Shown here piece after piece: positions 1 through 7,746 of a stretch of DNA of 64,000 bases (positions are counted from its first letter, which is position 1; every line of letters begins with the position of its first letter). Source of the stretch: Pirellulales bacterium (GTDB lineage: Bacteria; Planctomycetota; Planctomycetia; Pirellulales; JACPPG01); contig DASXEJ010000382.1 in NCBI GenBank assembly GCA_036490175.1, positions 1 through 64,000 on the forward strand. Reading direction: 5' to 3'. The translations under genes and the position numbers were made by a program. The notes beneath the pieces are model-generated. The model saw only the letters and a list, made by a program, of their open reading frames with translations, was not told where the DNA came from and ran no database searches.

Positions 1-492
1 GCCGTGCTTGCTATGAAACTCTCCAGGCCGCACCAGCCACCGCTGCCGACCCGCAAAGTCGTAAGCCGCCACGACGATGTCGTCCTTCGCCAGAAACGTG
101 ACGTAGACGCTTTCGCCATCGGTCGCCGGGGTGCTCGAGGCGTGGCTGTTGAGCTCGTGCTTTTCCTCAAGCGCCGCCGTGATCACCGTCTGCTGCCAAA
201 GCGTTTGCCCCGACTTTCGGTCAAGGCACATCAACACTCGATCGCCCGAATCCACGAGGCAGGTAAGGAGAAAAATGCGATCCTGCCAGACAATCGGAGA
301 CGCATGGCCGATGCCCGGCACTGCGATTTTCCAAGCGATGTTCTCTTGAGCGCTCCAATGGATCGGAACGTGTTGCTCCTCGCTGGTACCGTCACCGTGC
401 GGCCCGCGCCAGCAGGGCCATTCTGCAGCGCTCACGACCGTTGTCGCGCCAAGAACGATCAAGAAGAAGACCGACCATGCGAATCGCAACAT
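1..492 (-). CDS. Secreted PQQ-like beta-propeller protein (3' end outside window)
   Basis: Reading the minus strand from an ATG at 490-492 gives a signal peptide (hydrophobic core FFLIVLGATTVVSA, then AAEW) followed by WPCWRGPHGDGTS, the opening motif of planctomycete PQQ/BamB-like propellers. It continues with SPIVWQDRIFLLTC and MCLDRKSGQTLWQQ, which are typical propeller blades (a closing strand with GxxLW). The protein runs off the left edge of the window, so only about 164 residues are seen. It is closely related in layout to the genes at 1076-2365 and 6226-7596, and is divergent from the first of these. Such proteins are exported; their ligand or enzymatic role is unknown. The start fits a candidate promoter at 536-564. 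Confidence 0.85.
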   Translation of the reverse strand, partial: MLRFAWSVFFLIVLGATTVVSAAEWPCWRGPHGDGTSEEQHVPIHWSAQENIAWKIAVPGIGHASPIVWQDRIFLLTCLVDSGDRVLMCLDRKSGQTLWQQTVITAALEEKHELNSHASSTPATDGESVYVTFLAKDDIVVAAYDFAGRQRWLVRPGEFHSKHG

Positions 493-535
493 AAGGCAGG
501 TTCCGGCGGGAGAATGGTTCGCGGCGAGTGCTACT

Positions 536-564
536 AGCGTAGTACCCTCGCAAGGGCTTGGCAA
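536..564 (-). promoter_or_regulatory. Candidate sigma70-type promoter for the propeller gene at 1-492
   Basis: On the minus strand TTGCCA (559-564) and TACGCT (536-541) are separated by 17 bases. The -35 matches five of six consensus positions and the -10 only three. It would give a leader of roughly 35 nt before the ATG at 492. This is a motif match only. Confidence 0.35.
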
Positions 565-1075
565 CATTCGGGCGGAGCGTCGCTGGACCTGGCTGCTCCG
601 GTTCGTCTCGCGCGCGTCGTGTCGCATGCTTGCGCCCCGGCCGGTACAGCAAATCGATCCGAGTCGTCGCAGGCGCGTTTGGTATCCTCGGGTCGCAGCG
701 CAAATGGTCGATCAGTCCTCCATTGCCATTCGGCATTCGTGGGCTTCCCCATCGAAGAACGTCGCTCTATTCCGCGCGGAAGCTCACCGCGCATCAAGGT
801 TGGTGGCGCCGGCAAAAAGCTGTCGAAATCTCCATCGCACTGCTCGTTGCCCGCGACTTGACCGGGCCCAATGGATCGGCGACAGTAACGATGTCGACTT
901 GCCCACGGCTTGGCTATCTCGCGTGGGACCAATCGGCGAATTCGCGCTGACCAAACTCCCCTGTCCCGCGCCTTGGCGCAGGGCGCGGATGTTACGACCA
1001 GTCGCTTTGCTGCCCGCAGTACAACCACGCCGTAAACCTTCCCTGCCGCGGACCTTTCTCACGGATCGATCTCGA
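565..1075. other. Intergenic region between divergent propeller genes
   Basis: About 500 bases with no gene I can support. The frame of the plus-strand propeller stays open back to 626, but that upstream translation is rich in Arg and Pro and has no propeller or signal-peptide character. The region presumably carries the plus-strand promoter; I see no convincing motif for it. Confidence 0.4.
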
Positions 1076-2365
1076 ATGGTCAAACCTATCTTGTGCGTTT
1101 TTGGATTCACGATTGCTTCGATTCTTTCGGCCACCATCACGGCGCAGGCAGAGAACTGGCCACAGTGGCGTGGGCCGCGCGAGGACGGCACGAGCCTGGA
1201 AACCGGCCTGCCGACCAGTTGGAGCAAGACCGAAAATATTGTCTGGCGGATGCCGCTGCCGGGGCCTGCCGGCGCCTCGCCGGTGGTGTGGCAGGATCAT
1301 ATCTTTCTCACCAGCGCCAAAGATCGCGATCTGGTGCTGATCTGCGCCGACACCAGTGGCAAGATCCTGTGGGAGCGAGTAATGGCCACGGGAGACAAGG
1401 AAGTCCGCGGCGACGAAGGTAACTCTGCTTCTCCATCGCCAGCGACCGACGGCAAGCACGTGTGGGCCATGATGGGCACGGGCGACCTGGCCTGCTACGA
1501 CTTCGCCGGCAAGGAAATCTGGAAATACAATCTGCAAGATCGTTATGGACCATTCAAGATTCAGTTCGGCATGACCTCGACCCCCGTGCTGGATCGCGAT
1601 CGGTTGTATTTGCAGTTGCTACATTCGGCAGCGGCGCTAGTGCTGTGTCTCGACAAGGCGACGGGGGATGAGATCTGGAAGCAGAACCGCACGAGCGACG
1701 CCCGCGCGGAGTGTGAGCACTCTTATGCCTCGCCGATCATGTATCGGGATCACGATCACGAGTACTTGATAACTCATGGCTGCGACTACGTGGTGGCCCA
1801 TCGCCTGGCGGACGGCGCCGAACTTTGGCGATGCGGCGGCCTAAACCCCAAGGGGCGCTACAATCCCACGCTTCGATTCGTCGCCTCACCCGTAGCGGCC
1901 GAGGGTTTGGTTGTCGTGCCCAGCGCAAAAAACGGTCCGGTGCTGGGCATCTCGCCCGACGCCAGCGGTGATATCTCGGAAACGCAAGAAGGTCACGTCT
2001 GGACGCGTACGGAAAACACGCCCGACGTGCCGTCCCCCGTGGTACACGACGGCTTGGTCTATCTGTGCCGTGAAAACGGCGTGCTGATTTGCATGGACGC
2101 CAAGACCGGGCGAGAATTGTACCAAGAGCGTACGCACACAACGCGCTACCGGGCGTCGCCCGTTTATGGCGACGGCAAGGTATACCTGACAGCCCGCGAT
2201 GGCGTTGTGACCGTGGTCAAGGCGGGGCGCACGTTCGAGGTGTTGGCTACGAACACGCTGGGCGAAGAGAATGACGCGGTGTCGGTTTCGGCTTCGCCGG
2301 CGATTTCTGGTGGGCGTATCTACCTGCGATCGTTCGATGCACTGTACGCGATTGGAACGAAGTAA
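1076..2365 (+). CDS. Secreted PQQ-like beta-propeller repeat protein
   Basis: A 429-residue protein. The start at 1076 places a clean signal peptide (MVKPILCVFGFTIASILSA, cleavage near AQA-EN) directly before NWPQWRGPREDGTS, the same opening motif as the other propellers here. Repeated blades follow with motifs such as LICADTSGKILWE, LCLDKATGDEIWK and ICMDAKTGRELYQ, spanning residues ~25-429. The family is common in planctomycetes as exported proteins built on the PQQ/BamB fold; whether PQQ or any ligand is bound cannot be told from sequence. It lies 66 bases before a DUF1080 gene on the same strand and may be co-transcribed with it. The frame is open far upstream, but starting there would bury the signal peptide. 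Confidence 0.85.
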   Translation: MVKPILCVFGFTIASILSATITAQAENWPQWRGPREDGTSLETGLPTSWSKTENIVWRMPLPGPAGASPVVWQDHIFLTSAKDRDLVLICADTSGKILWERVMATGDKEVRGDEGNSASPSPATDGKHVWAMMGTGDLACYDFAGKEIWKYNLQDRYGPFKIQFGMTSTPVLDRDRLYLQLLHSAAALVLCLDKATGDEIWKQNRTSDARAECEHSYASPIMYRDHDHEYLITHGCDYVVAHRLADGAELWRCGGLNPKGRYNPTLRFVASPVAAEGLVVVPSAKNGPVLGISPDASGDISETQEGHVWTRTENTPDVPSPVVHDGLVYLCRENGVLICMDAKTGRELYQERTHTTRYRASPVYGDGKVYLTARDGVVTVVKAGRTFEVLATNTLGEENDAVSVSASPAISGGRIYLRSFDALYAIGTK

Positions 2366-2431
2366 GCGGCGCCTGGGTCGAGAGTAGTTTTGGCGGCAAC
2401 TTAGCGATTGCAACAACTGCGAGCACAACTT

Positions 2432-3109
2432 ATGAAATCCAGAATCGTCGTTCCCCTGCTTTGTTGCACCGCATGGGCGTTGGTCATAGCCGGCAATCGT
2501 GCTGTTCACGCTGACGAAGCGGGCTTCGATGAGATTTTCAATGGCCGCGACATGGTCGGCTGGATGGTCGAAGGAACCAGCACGCGCAAAGAGGGCGAGC
2601 AAACCGTCCCGGTGTGGACTGTGGCCGACGGCGAGCTGCGCTGCGGCGGCGGCGGTTTCGGATTCTTGCGGTTCGATCGCGAGGTTTGCGATTTCGTCTT
2701 TCAGGCCGAATTCAAGCTAGCCAAGGGGTCCAACAGCGGTGTCGGCATCCGCACGGTGCCTTATCGCAGTGTCCGGCAGACGCGTCCTTCGTTCGCCGCG
2801 TATGAAGTTCAATTGCAAGACGACGGCGCCAAACCGCCGGACGAGCATTCCAGCGGCTCGCTCTATCGATACGTGGCCCCCACGGCAAGCGCCGTGAAGC
2901 CGGCCGGTGAATGGAACACGGTCGAGATCCGTTGCATGGGACCACGAATCATGGTGGTGATCAACGGCCAGCAAGTTCTGGACGTGGATCAAACGACGGT
3001 CGAGCAGATTAAAAACAAGCCCCTTTGTGGCTACGTCAGCCTGCAGAATCACGGCAGCGCGGTGGCTTTCCGCAAACTGCGCTTGAAGACCATCAAGGCC
3101 GGCGCGTAA
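2432..3109 (+). CDS. DUF1080 (3-keto-disaccharide hydrolase-like) secreted protein
   Basis: A 225-residue protein with signal peptide MKSRIVVPLLCCTAWALVIA and cleavage near VHA-DE. The mature part begins GFDEIFNGRDMVGW, the hallmark opening of DUF1080, followed by a concanavalin-like beta-sandwich: FRFD-type strand, FKLAKGSNSGVGIRT, YEVQLQDD, GEWNTVEIRC and GYVSLQNHGSAVAFRKLRLK at the end. Members of this family have been linked to hydrolysis of 3-keto-glycosides; the substrate here is unknown. A TTG eight codons upstream is a possible start, but ATG 2432 fits the signal peptide better. It sits between a PQQ-like propeller and a VCBS/FG-GAP propeller, so this stretch looks like a set of exported proteins. 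Confidence 0.85.
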   Translation: MKSRIVVPLLCCTAWALVIAGNRAVHADEAGFDEIFNGRDMVGWMVEGTSTRKEGEQTVPVWTVADGELRCGGGGFGFLRFDREVCDFVFQAEFKLAKGSNSGVGIRTVPYRSVRQTRPSFAAYEVQLQDDGAKPPDEHSSGSLYRYVAPTASAVKPAGEWNTVEIRCMGPRIMVVINGQQVLDVDQTTVEQIKNKPLCGYVSLQNHGSAVAFRKLRLKTIKAGA

Positions 3110-3217
3110 AAGGTGCAGCGCGTACCTGGTGCCAGGCAAAGTGGCACGCTGTGTTCTTGCTGTCGCAAGCGACGCCGGAAGTCTCTGATAAACATGACCC
3201 ACACGCGGAGCAATACC

Positions 3218-4459
3218 ATGCGCCGACTGCTTTTGGTTCTCTTCCTGTGGGTGGCCCCGTGTATTGCCACGGCTGCAGAACTGGCCTTTCGTACGCAGGA
3301 AATCGGAGCAGGGCTGGGCGTAGGATATGCCGTCGCTGTGGTCGACATGAATGGTGACCGAAAGCCCGATGTCGTGGTGGTCGATACCGGGCGGGTGATC
3401 TGGTACGAAAATCCCTCCTGGCAGTTGCACACGATCATTGAGGGGCAAACGAAGAAAGACAATGTGTGCATCGCCCCCTACGATATCAACGCTGACGGGC
3501 GACTCGATTTTGCGCTGGGTGCGGACTGGCATCCCACCGAGACGCATTCCGGCGGCACGATCCAATGGCTCGAGCGACCCGCGGGAGACAAAAGCGAACG
3601 TTGGAACGTCAGCCCGATTGCCGAAGAGCCTACCTTGCACCGCATGCGATGGGCCGACATCGATGGCGACGGGCGTGCCGAGCTGATCGCCGTGCCGCTG
3701 CAAGGGCGCGATACCAAGGGGCCGGATTGGGATGGGCACGGCGTGCGCATTCTGGCTTTCCACATTCCGCCCGACCCGCGCCGCGACGCGTGGCCGGTGG
3801 AAGTGCTGAACGAAGACCTGCACGTGACCCACAATTTCTGGCCCACCGATTTCGACGGCGATGGCCAGATCGATATTCTCGTGGCCAGCTTCGAGGGAGT
3901 GACACTGCTGAAGCGCGGGGCCAACGGGCGTTGGACGCCGCGACGGATCGGCACCGGCAATCAGACCTCGCGCCCCAATCGCGGCGCGAGCGAGATCAAG
4001 TTCGGTCGGCTGGCGAGCTCGCGTTACATCGCTACGGTCGAGCCCTGGCACGGCTTTCAAGTAGTCGTTTATACGCCGCCCAACGCCGGCCAGAAAACGC
4101 CGGGCAATGGCGAAGAAAGCGCGACCGACGCTCTGTGGCAGCGCCACCTGCTCGACGAAGAGCTGAAATGGGGGCACGCCGTATCGTGCGCGGATTTAGA
4201 TGGCGATGCCGACGAGGAATTGGTGATCGGCGTTCGCGACGAACTGAGCGCGACGGCCCGCTGCGGCGTGCGAATTTACGACCCAGCCGATGCGGCGGCC
4301 GGACGCTGGCAGCGCAGCGCAATTGATCCGGGGGGCGTGGCCGTCGAGGACCTGGCCGTGGCCGACTTCGATGGCGACGGTCGGCAAGACATCGTGGCCG
4401 TGGGCAGGCAATCGCACAACGTGCGCATCTATTGGAATGAGACGTCGGCCAAGAAATAA
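3218..4459 (+). CDS. Secreted VCBS/FG-GAP repeat beta-propeller protein
   Basis: A 413-residue protein. ATG 3218 is chosen because GCGGAG ends seven bases before it and a signal peptide follows at once (MRRLLLVLFLWVAPCIATA, then AELAF). Several FG-GAP/VCBS blades with calcium-loop motifs are visible: VVDMNGDRKPD, YDINADGRLDF, ADIDGDGRAEL, DFDGDGQIDIL, CADLDGDADEEL and ADFDGDGRQDIV. The regular DxDGDG loops predict an integrin-alpha-like propeller that binds calcium outside the cytoplasm. No enzymatic domain is seen. It is convergent with the gene at 4495-5574, only 35 bases away. Confidence 0.85.
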   Translation: MRRLLLVLFLWVAPCIATAAELAFRTQEIGAGLGVGYAVAVVDMNGDRKPDVVVVDTGRVIWYENPSWQLHTIIEGQTKKDNVCIAPYDINADGRLDFALGADWHPTETHSGGTIQWLERPAGDKSERWNVSPIAEEPTLHRMRWADIDGDGRAELIAVPLQGRDTKGPDWDGHGVRILAFHIPPDPRRDAWPVEVLNEDLHVTHNFWPTDFDGDGQIDILVASFEGVTLLKRGANGRWTPRRIGTGNQTSRPNRGASEIKFGRLASSRYIATVEPWHGFQVVVYTPPNAGQKTPGNGEESATDALWQRHLLDEELKWGHAVSCADLDGDADEELVIGVRDELSATARCGVRIYDPADAAAGRWQRSAIDPGGVAVEDLAVADFDGDGRQDIVAVGRQSHNVRIYWNETSAKK

Positions 4460-4494
4460 TCGGCGTGCTCAAAATGCAGGCGACAGGCATTGAA

Positions 4495-5574
4495 TCAGCG
4501 TCGCTCCAAAGCTCGCCTTACCGGAACGTCGATCGACCGGCCAAGCGGGCCATCCGTTGGCCGAAGTCTGCCGTCCGGGTTGTTCCCAGCCGGTGCTCCG
4601 GGTAGTAGAGCCGCCTTACCGCCTGGCAACACTTCGGGCTGCGCGGCAAAGGCAGCCTCGATGCGCTCCTGATCTTCGGCCGACATTCCCATCGCGCGCA
4701 GCATTCGGCCTAGCCGTTCCAGCTCGCGCTCTTCTGATTGCCAGGCCTGCTCGAGCGAGCGCAACAGTCCTTCGTCGACCTCTTGCGGCGGCAAAGATTC
4801 TTGCTTCTCCATATGCATCCGCATCGCTTGAATCGTTTTGATCGACGCGACCCAAGTTTGTTCTCGCATTTGTGAAGACTTGCCGAGCTGGCGGATCTGA
4901 CCTTCGACTTGGGCAACTTCATCTATGTTGTTAGCCTCGATTTCCGCCCAAGAAATGCCCAAGCTGTGCAATTCGTCCTCCAACTCGTCGACAATCCGCT
5001 GGTCTTGCTCAAAATATTTGCGGGCTTCGTCCACGACGTCCGCCGTCGCGTCGCTACCAGCACGATCCAAGCGGCGCAAGGTATAGCGGTCGCGTTCCAG
5101 GGCCACGATCGCCTTTCGCAACAATTCGTCTGTACTGCGCCGTCGTCGGTGACGCTCGTCGATTGATCGATACAACTCTCGGATTTGTCTGCCCGAGGCG
5201 CCGAGAACGTGTAGCTGTCGCTCGATCTCGCCGAGGCGGCGCGCTATCACTTCCACTTCGCCGCTCGGATCGGTAACGCGGGTGTTGGACTTGCGCGGAG
5301 GTCGCTTCCGCTTCAAGTTGATCCATTCTTCGGTCAACTCGCGCAACAAGGCCGGCTCGACGTGATTGATATCGAATGGCTCCCGCTGGGGCGCAGTGGG
5401 TGCCAGTTCCTTGGAAGTGACCTGAAAATTCTGGCTCGCCGACGGCTCGGCGGTTTCCGCCGGCGGGTCTGCGGCAACGCACGCCGCGGCCCTGATTCCC
5501 ACGATCGCCGCGACGATGTGCAGTGTGCAAGCCAGGCCCGTTCCAGCAAAACCATGCGAGTGCCCACGGAGCAT
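4495..5574 (-). CDS. Secreted helical (coiled-coil-like) protein of unknown function
   Basis: A 359-residue protein. ATG 5574 is preceded by GGAG with seven bases spacing and followed by a hydrophobic segment (LACTLHIVAAIVGIRAAACVAA), a likely signal peptide or anchor. The rest is charged and rich in E, R, Q and L with heptad-like spacing: VEVIARRLGEIERQLHVL, LRKAIVALERDRYTLRRL and EDELHSLGISWAEIEANN. This predicts long alpha-helices or coiled coils over residues ~60-330. I recognise no family. The C-terminus is Pro/Gly-rich. It is 197 bases downstream of the TIGR03067 gene on the same strand, so the two may or may not be co-transcribed. Confidence 0.6.
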   Translation of the reverse strand: MLRGHSHGFAGTGLACTLHIVAAIVGIRAAACVAADPPAETAEPSASQNFQVTSKELAPTAPQREPFDINHVEPALLRELTEEWINLKRKRPPRKSNTRVTDPSGEVEVIARRLGEIERQLHVLGASGRQIRELYRSIDERHRRRRSTDELLRKAIVALERDRYTLRRLDRAGSDATADVVDEARKYFEQDQRIVDELEDELHSLGISWAEIEANNIDEVAQVEGQIRQLGKSSQMREQTWVASIKTIQAMRMHMEKQESLPPQEVDEGLLRSLEQAWQSEERELERLGRMLRAMGMSAEDQERIEAAFAAQPEVLPGGKAALLPGAPAGNNPDGRLRPTDGPLGRSIDVPVRRALERR

Positions 5575-5771
5575 GTTAATTCTCCGCCACAGGAAGCGTT
5601 TTTCGATAGAAACATCGCGACGATGTGGACGCAATAGCCCAAGAACCTCCCAGCCCGCTAGCCACCGACAATAGATTGTAGAGCAATCGGCCCCTGGGTT
5701 GCTACATCGGGACGGCGAAGCCAGGTGGCGGGCGGCGTGACGTTTTCGAGCCATCGGCGGATCGCGCCCGC

Positions 5772-6218
5772 TTACTTCTTTTCCGGTTCCCACACGATCG
5801 ACGTATGACCGGAACCGAATTGAGCGTCGAAATTGACCGGCCGTGGCTTGCCGGGCGACGCGTTGCAGATTTTCAAGCGAGCACCGTCGAACTCGTAGAT
5901 CCCCAAGATCATTTTTGCCTGGTCGTTCTGGCCGGCCGGTGCCGAGTCGATTTTTTTTAGTTCTTTAGTGGCATCGATTTTGAAAACACCCTGTCCGACT
6001 ACCTTGGTAAAGCGCGACACAGTGTATTTGTCGCCGGCAACCGTGCGAAACAGGATCTGCGCTTCGTCGTCCGCCAGCTTCGTACCGCTGGTGGTCATCG
6101 ACGCGACCATCCAATCCCCCTGCATTTTGGCAAGATCGGCGGCACTTGCGTCGTCCTGCGCCACCGCGGCGGGCGCGGTCCCGACAACAAACGACAGGAG
6201 CAAAACGTTCGCCAGCAT
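5772..6218 (-). CDS. TIGR03067-family secreted protein
   Basis: A 148-residue protein with signal peptide MLANVLLLSFVVGTAPAAVA-QDD. The mature domain has the pattern of the planctomycete TIGR03067 family: LAKMQGDWMVASMTTSGTKL near the start, then a beta-rich lipocalin-like run (YTVSRFTKVVGQGVFKID, ILGIYEFDGARLKICN) and a PVNFDAQFGSG ending. Function is unknown in the family. The start lies seven bases after the stop of the upstream propeller gene (6226), so the two are almost certainly one transcript. An in-frame start further upstream would overlap that gene and lose the signal peptide. Confidence 0.75.
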   Translation of the reverse strand: MLANVLLLSFVVGTAPAAVAQDDASAADLAKMQGDWMVASMTTSGTKLADDEAQILFRTVAGDKYTVSRFTKVVGQGVFKIDATKELKKIDSAPAGQNDQAKMILGIYEFDGARLKICNASPGKPRPVNFDAQFGSGHTSIVWEPEKK

Positions 6219-6225
6219 GCAGCAC

Positions 6226-7596
6226 CTAAGATTGCCTGGCCAATGAAACACAAATGATTTCCTGATCGTTGCGGGCAAACACGCAACGGCGGGCAAAAGC
6301 CGGGTGCGACCACACTACTTCGCGGCCGCGGGCCGCGCTGTCGGGATCGAGCACGTGTGCCCGATCGATCTCCTCGTAGCCGGCCGGCGAGAGCGAGGCG
6401 AACAACAGGTTCCCCTGATCGTTGAACATCACATACCGCCCGTCCTGCGGCACAATGAATACCGTTCCGCAATCTGCCCTGCGGCCCGTGACTGCCGCGT
6501 AACTCTGCCAAAGCTGCTCTCCGGTGTCGACGCAAAAGCAACGTAGATCTCCCTGGTTGCCAACCGCGTAACCATATCCGTCCTTGAAAACCGGCGACGC
6601 CATGACGGCATGCGCGCCATCCGGGCGTGCCGCGTTGTTGCTGTTCCCTTTCCACACGATCGAGGTCTCATCCGCGGGCGAGACCTTTATCATCATCGGA
6701 CCGTGATAGAAGCTCGATATGAACAGCATATCGTCGATCTTCTTGACGGTGACGATGTTCACCGCCGGTCGCTGCGGCGGCACACCCTCAGGATAGGCAT
6801 GCGTCCAGAACTTGCGCCCCGTGGCGAGATCGAGCCCATAGAGCGCTTCGGAGAGCCAGATCACCAGTTGCCGCTTGCCGGCCAGTTCGTAAATCATTGG
6901 CGGGCTGTAGCCAATTTCATCGCTCGAAAGGGCCTTCCACACTTCCTCTCCCGAGTGTTTGTTCAGTGCCACGACGGCGCTACCTGCACCACCGACTGTG
7001 CAGTACAAAATATCTCCGTCGATCAACGGATGACCGGCGTAGCCCCAGACTGGCACTTCGGTCTTATAGGCGGTGGCCAGATTCTTCGACCAGCGAACCT
7101 TGCCGGTGTCGGCGGCGAAGCAGATCAAGTCGCCCATTGCGCCCAGCGTGTAGACACGATCGGCGTCGATCGTAGGTGTGGTGCGCGGCCCATTAGGGTA
7201 CGAAATCGTGTAGGGGCAATCGTACTCGTGCTTCCAAATCGCGTGGCCGTCGACGGCGCTTAAACAATGAACGCGTTCCTTGCCGAGAATGCCCTGCCGG
7301 GTAGCGCGAAGGCGTTGGCCCTGTTCGTCGGTGGCGCGCTCGAGGTCCATGACGTACACGCGGTCGCCAAAGACCGCGGGTCCGGCGTAGCCAATCCCCA
7401 GCGGGGCACGCCACAACACCTGCGGGCCACCGGCCGGAAACTTATCGAGCAGGTCGGCCTCATGCCATACGCCATCACGATGTGTGCCAAACCATTGCGG
7501 CCAGTCGGCCGCCGACGCCAATCGACTGCTCCCCAAACAGGCGATCGAGATAGACGTCAGTGAAATCAGATACGCGCGCCTCGCCAAGGTAAGCAT
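6226..7596 (-). CDS. Secreted PQQ-like beta-propeller repeat protein
   Basis: A 456-residue protein starting at ATG 7596, which is preceded by GGAGG with six bases spacing. The signal peptide (LISLTSISIACLGSSRLASA) is followed by ADWPQWFGTHRDGVW, a variant of the opening motif of the other propellers in the window. Blades include VHCLSAVDGHAIWKHEYD, ICFAADTGKVRWSKN, VALNKHSGEEVWKAL and RCFCVDTGEQLWQSY. It is more divergent from the copies at 1-492 and 1076-2365 than those are from each other. It is the first gene of a likely two-gene unit with the TIGR03067 protein. Ligand and role are unknown. Confidence 0.85.
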   Translation of the reverse strand: MLTLARRAYLISLTSISIACLGSSRLASAADWPQWFGTHRDGVWHEADLLDKFPAGGPQVLWRAPLGIGYAGPAVFGDRVYVMDLERATDEQGQRLRATRQGILGKERVHCLSAVDGHAIWKHEYDCPYTISYPNGPRTTPTIDADRVYTLGAMGDLICFAADTGKVRWSKNLATAYKTEVPVWGYAGHPLIDGDILYCTVGGAGSAVVALNKHSGEEVWKALSSDEIGYSPPMIYELAGKRQLVIWLSEALYGLDLATGRKFWTHAYPEGVPPQRPAVNIVTVKKIDDMLFISSFYHGPMMIKVSPADETSIVWKGNSNNAARPDGAHAVMASPVFKDGYGYAVGNQGDLRCFCVDTGEQLWQSYAAVTGRRADCGTVFIVPQDGRYVMFNDQGNLLFASLSPAGYEEIDRAHVLDPDSAARGREVVWSHPAFARRCVFARNDQEIICVSLARQS

Positions 7597-7746
7597 GAAC
7601 TGCCTCCACGCGAAAGGATCGAAACGCGAGCGGGCCACAGCATCAGTCAGAACCGCCTCGCTGGCCCAAGACAAATTCTGGCACGACTCAGGATATCCGC
7701 GCGATAGCAGAATTGCCACTAAATCCAGCACGCGTTTAACGTCAAC

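Noticed and set aside
534-1028. Minus-strand 164-residue frame in the gap between the divergent propellers
   Set aside because: Arg/Ala-rich composition with no domain or ribosome site; it also overlaps the candidate promoter for the gene at 1-492.
626-1075. In-frame 150-residue N-terminal extension of the propeller gene at 1076
   Set aside because: The signal peptide begins at 1076, and the upstream translation is Arg/Pro-rich with no domain, as expected of chance open frames in GC-rich DNA.
2717-4177. Long (486-residue) minus-strand frame opposite the DUF1080 and VCBS genes
   Set aside because: It is antisense to two well-supported genes; its composition is that of a GC-rich shadow frame.
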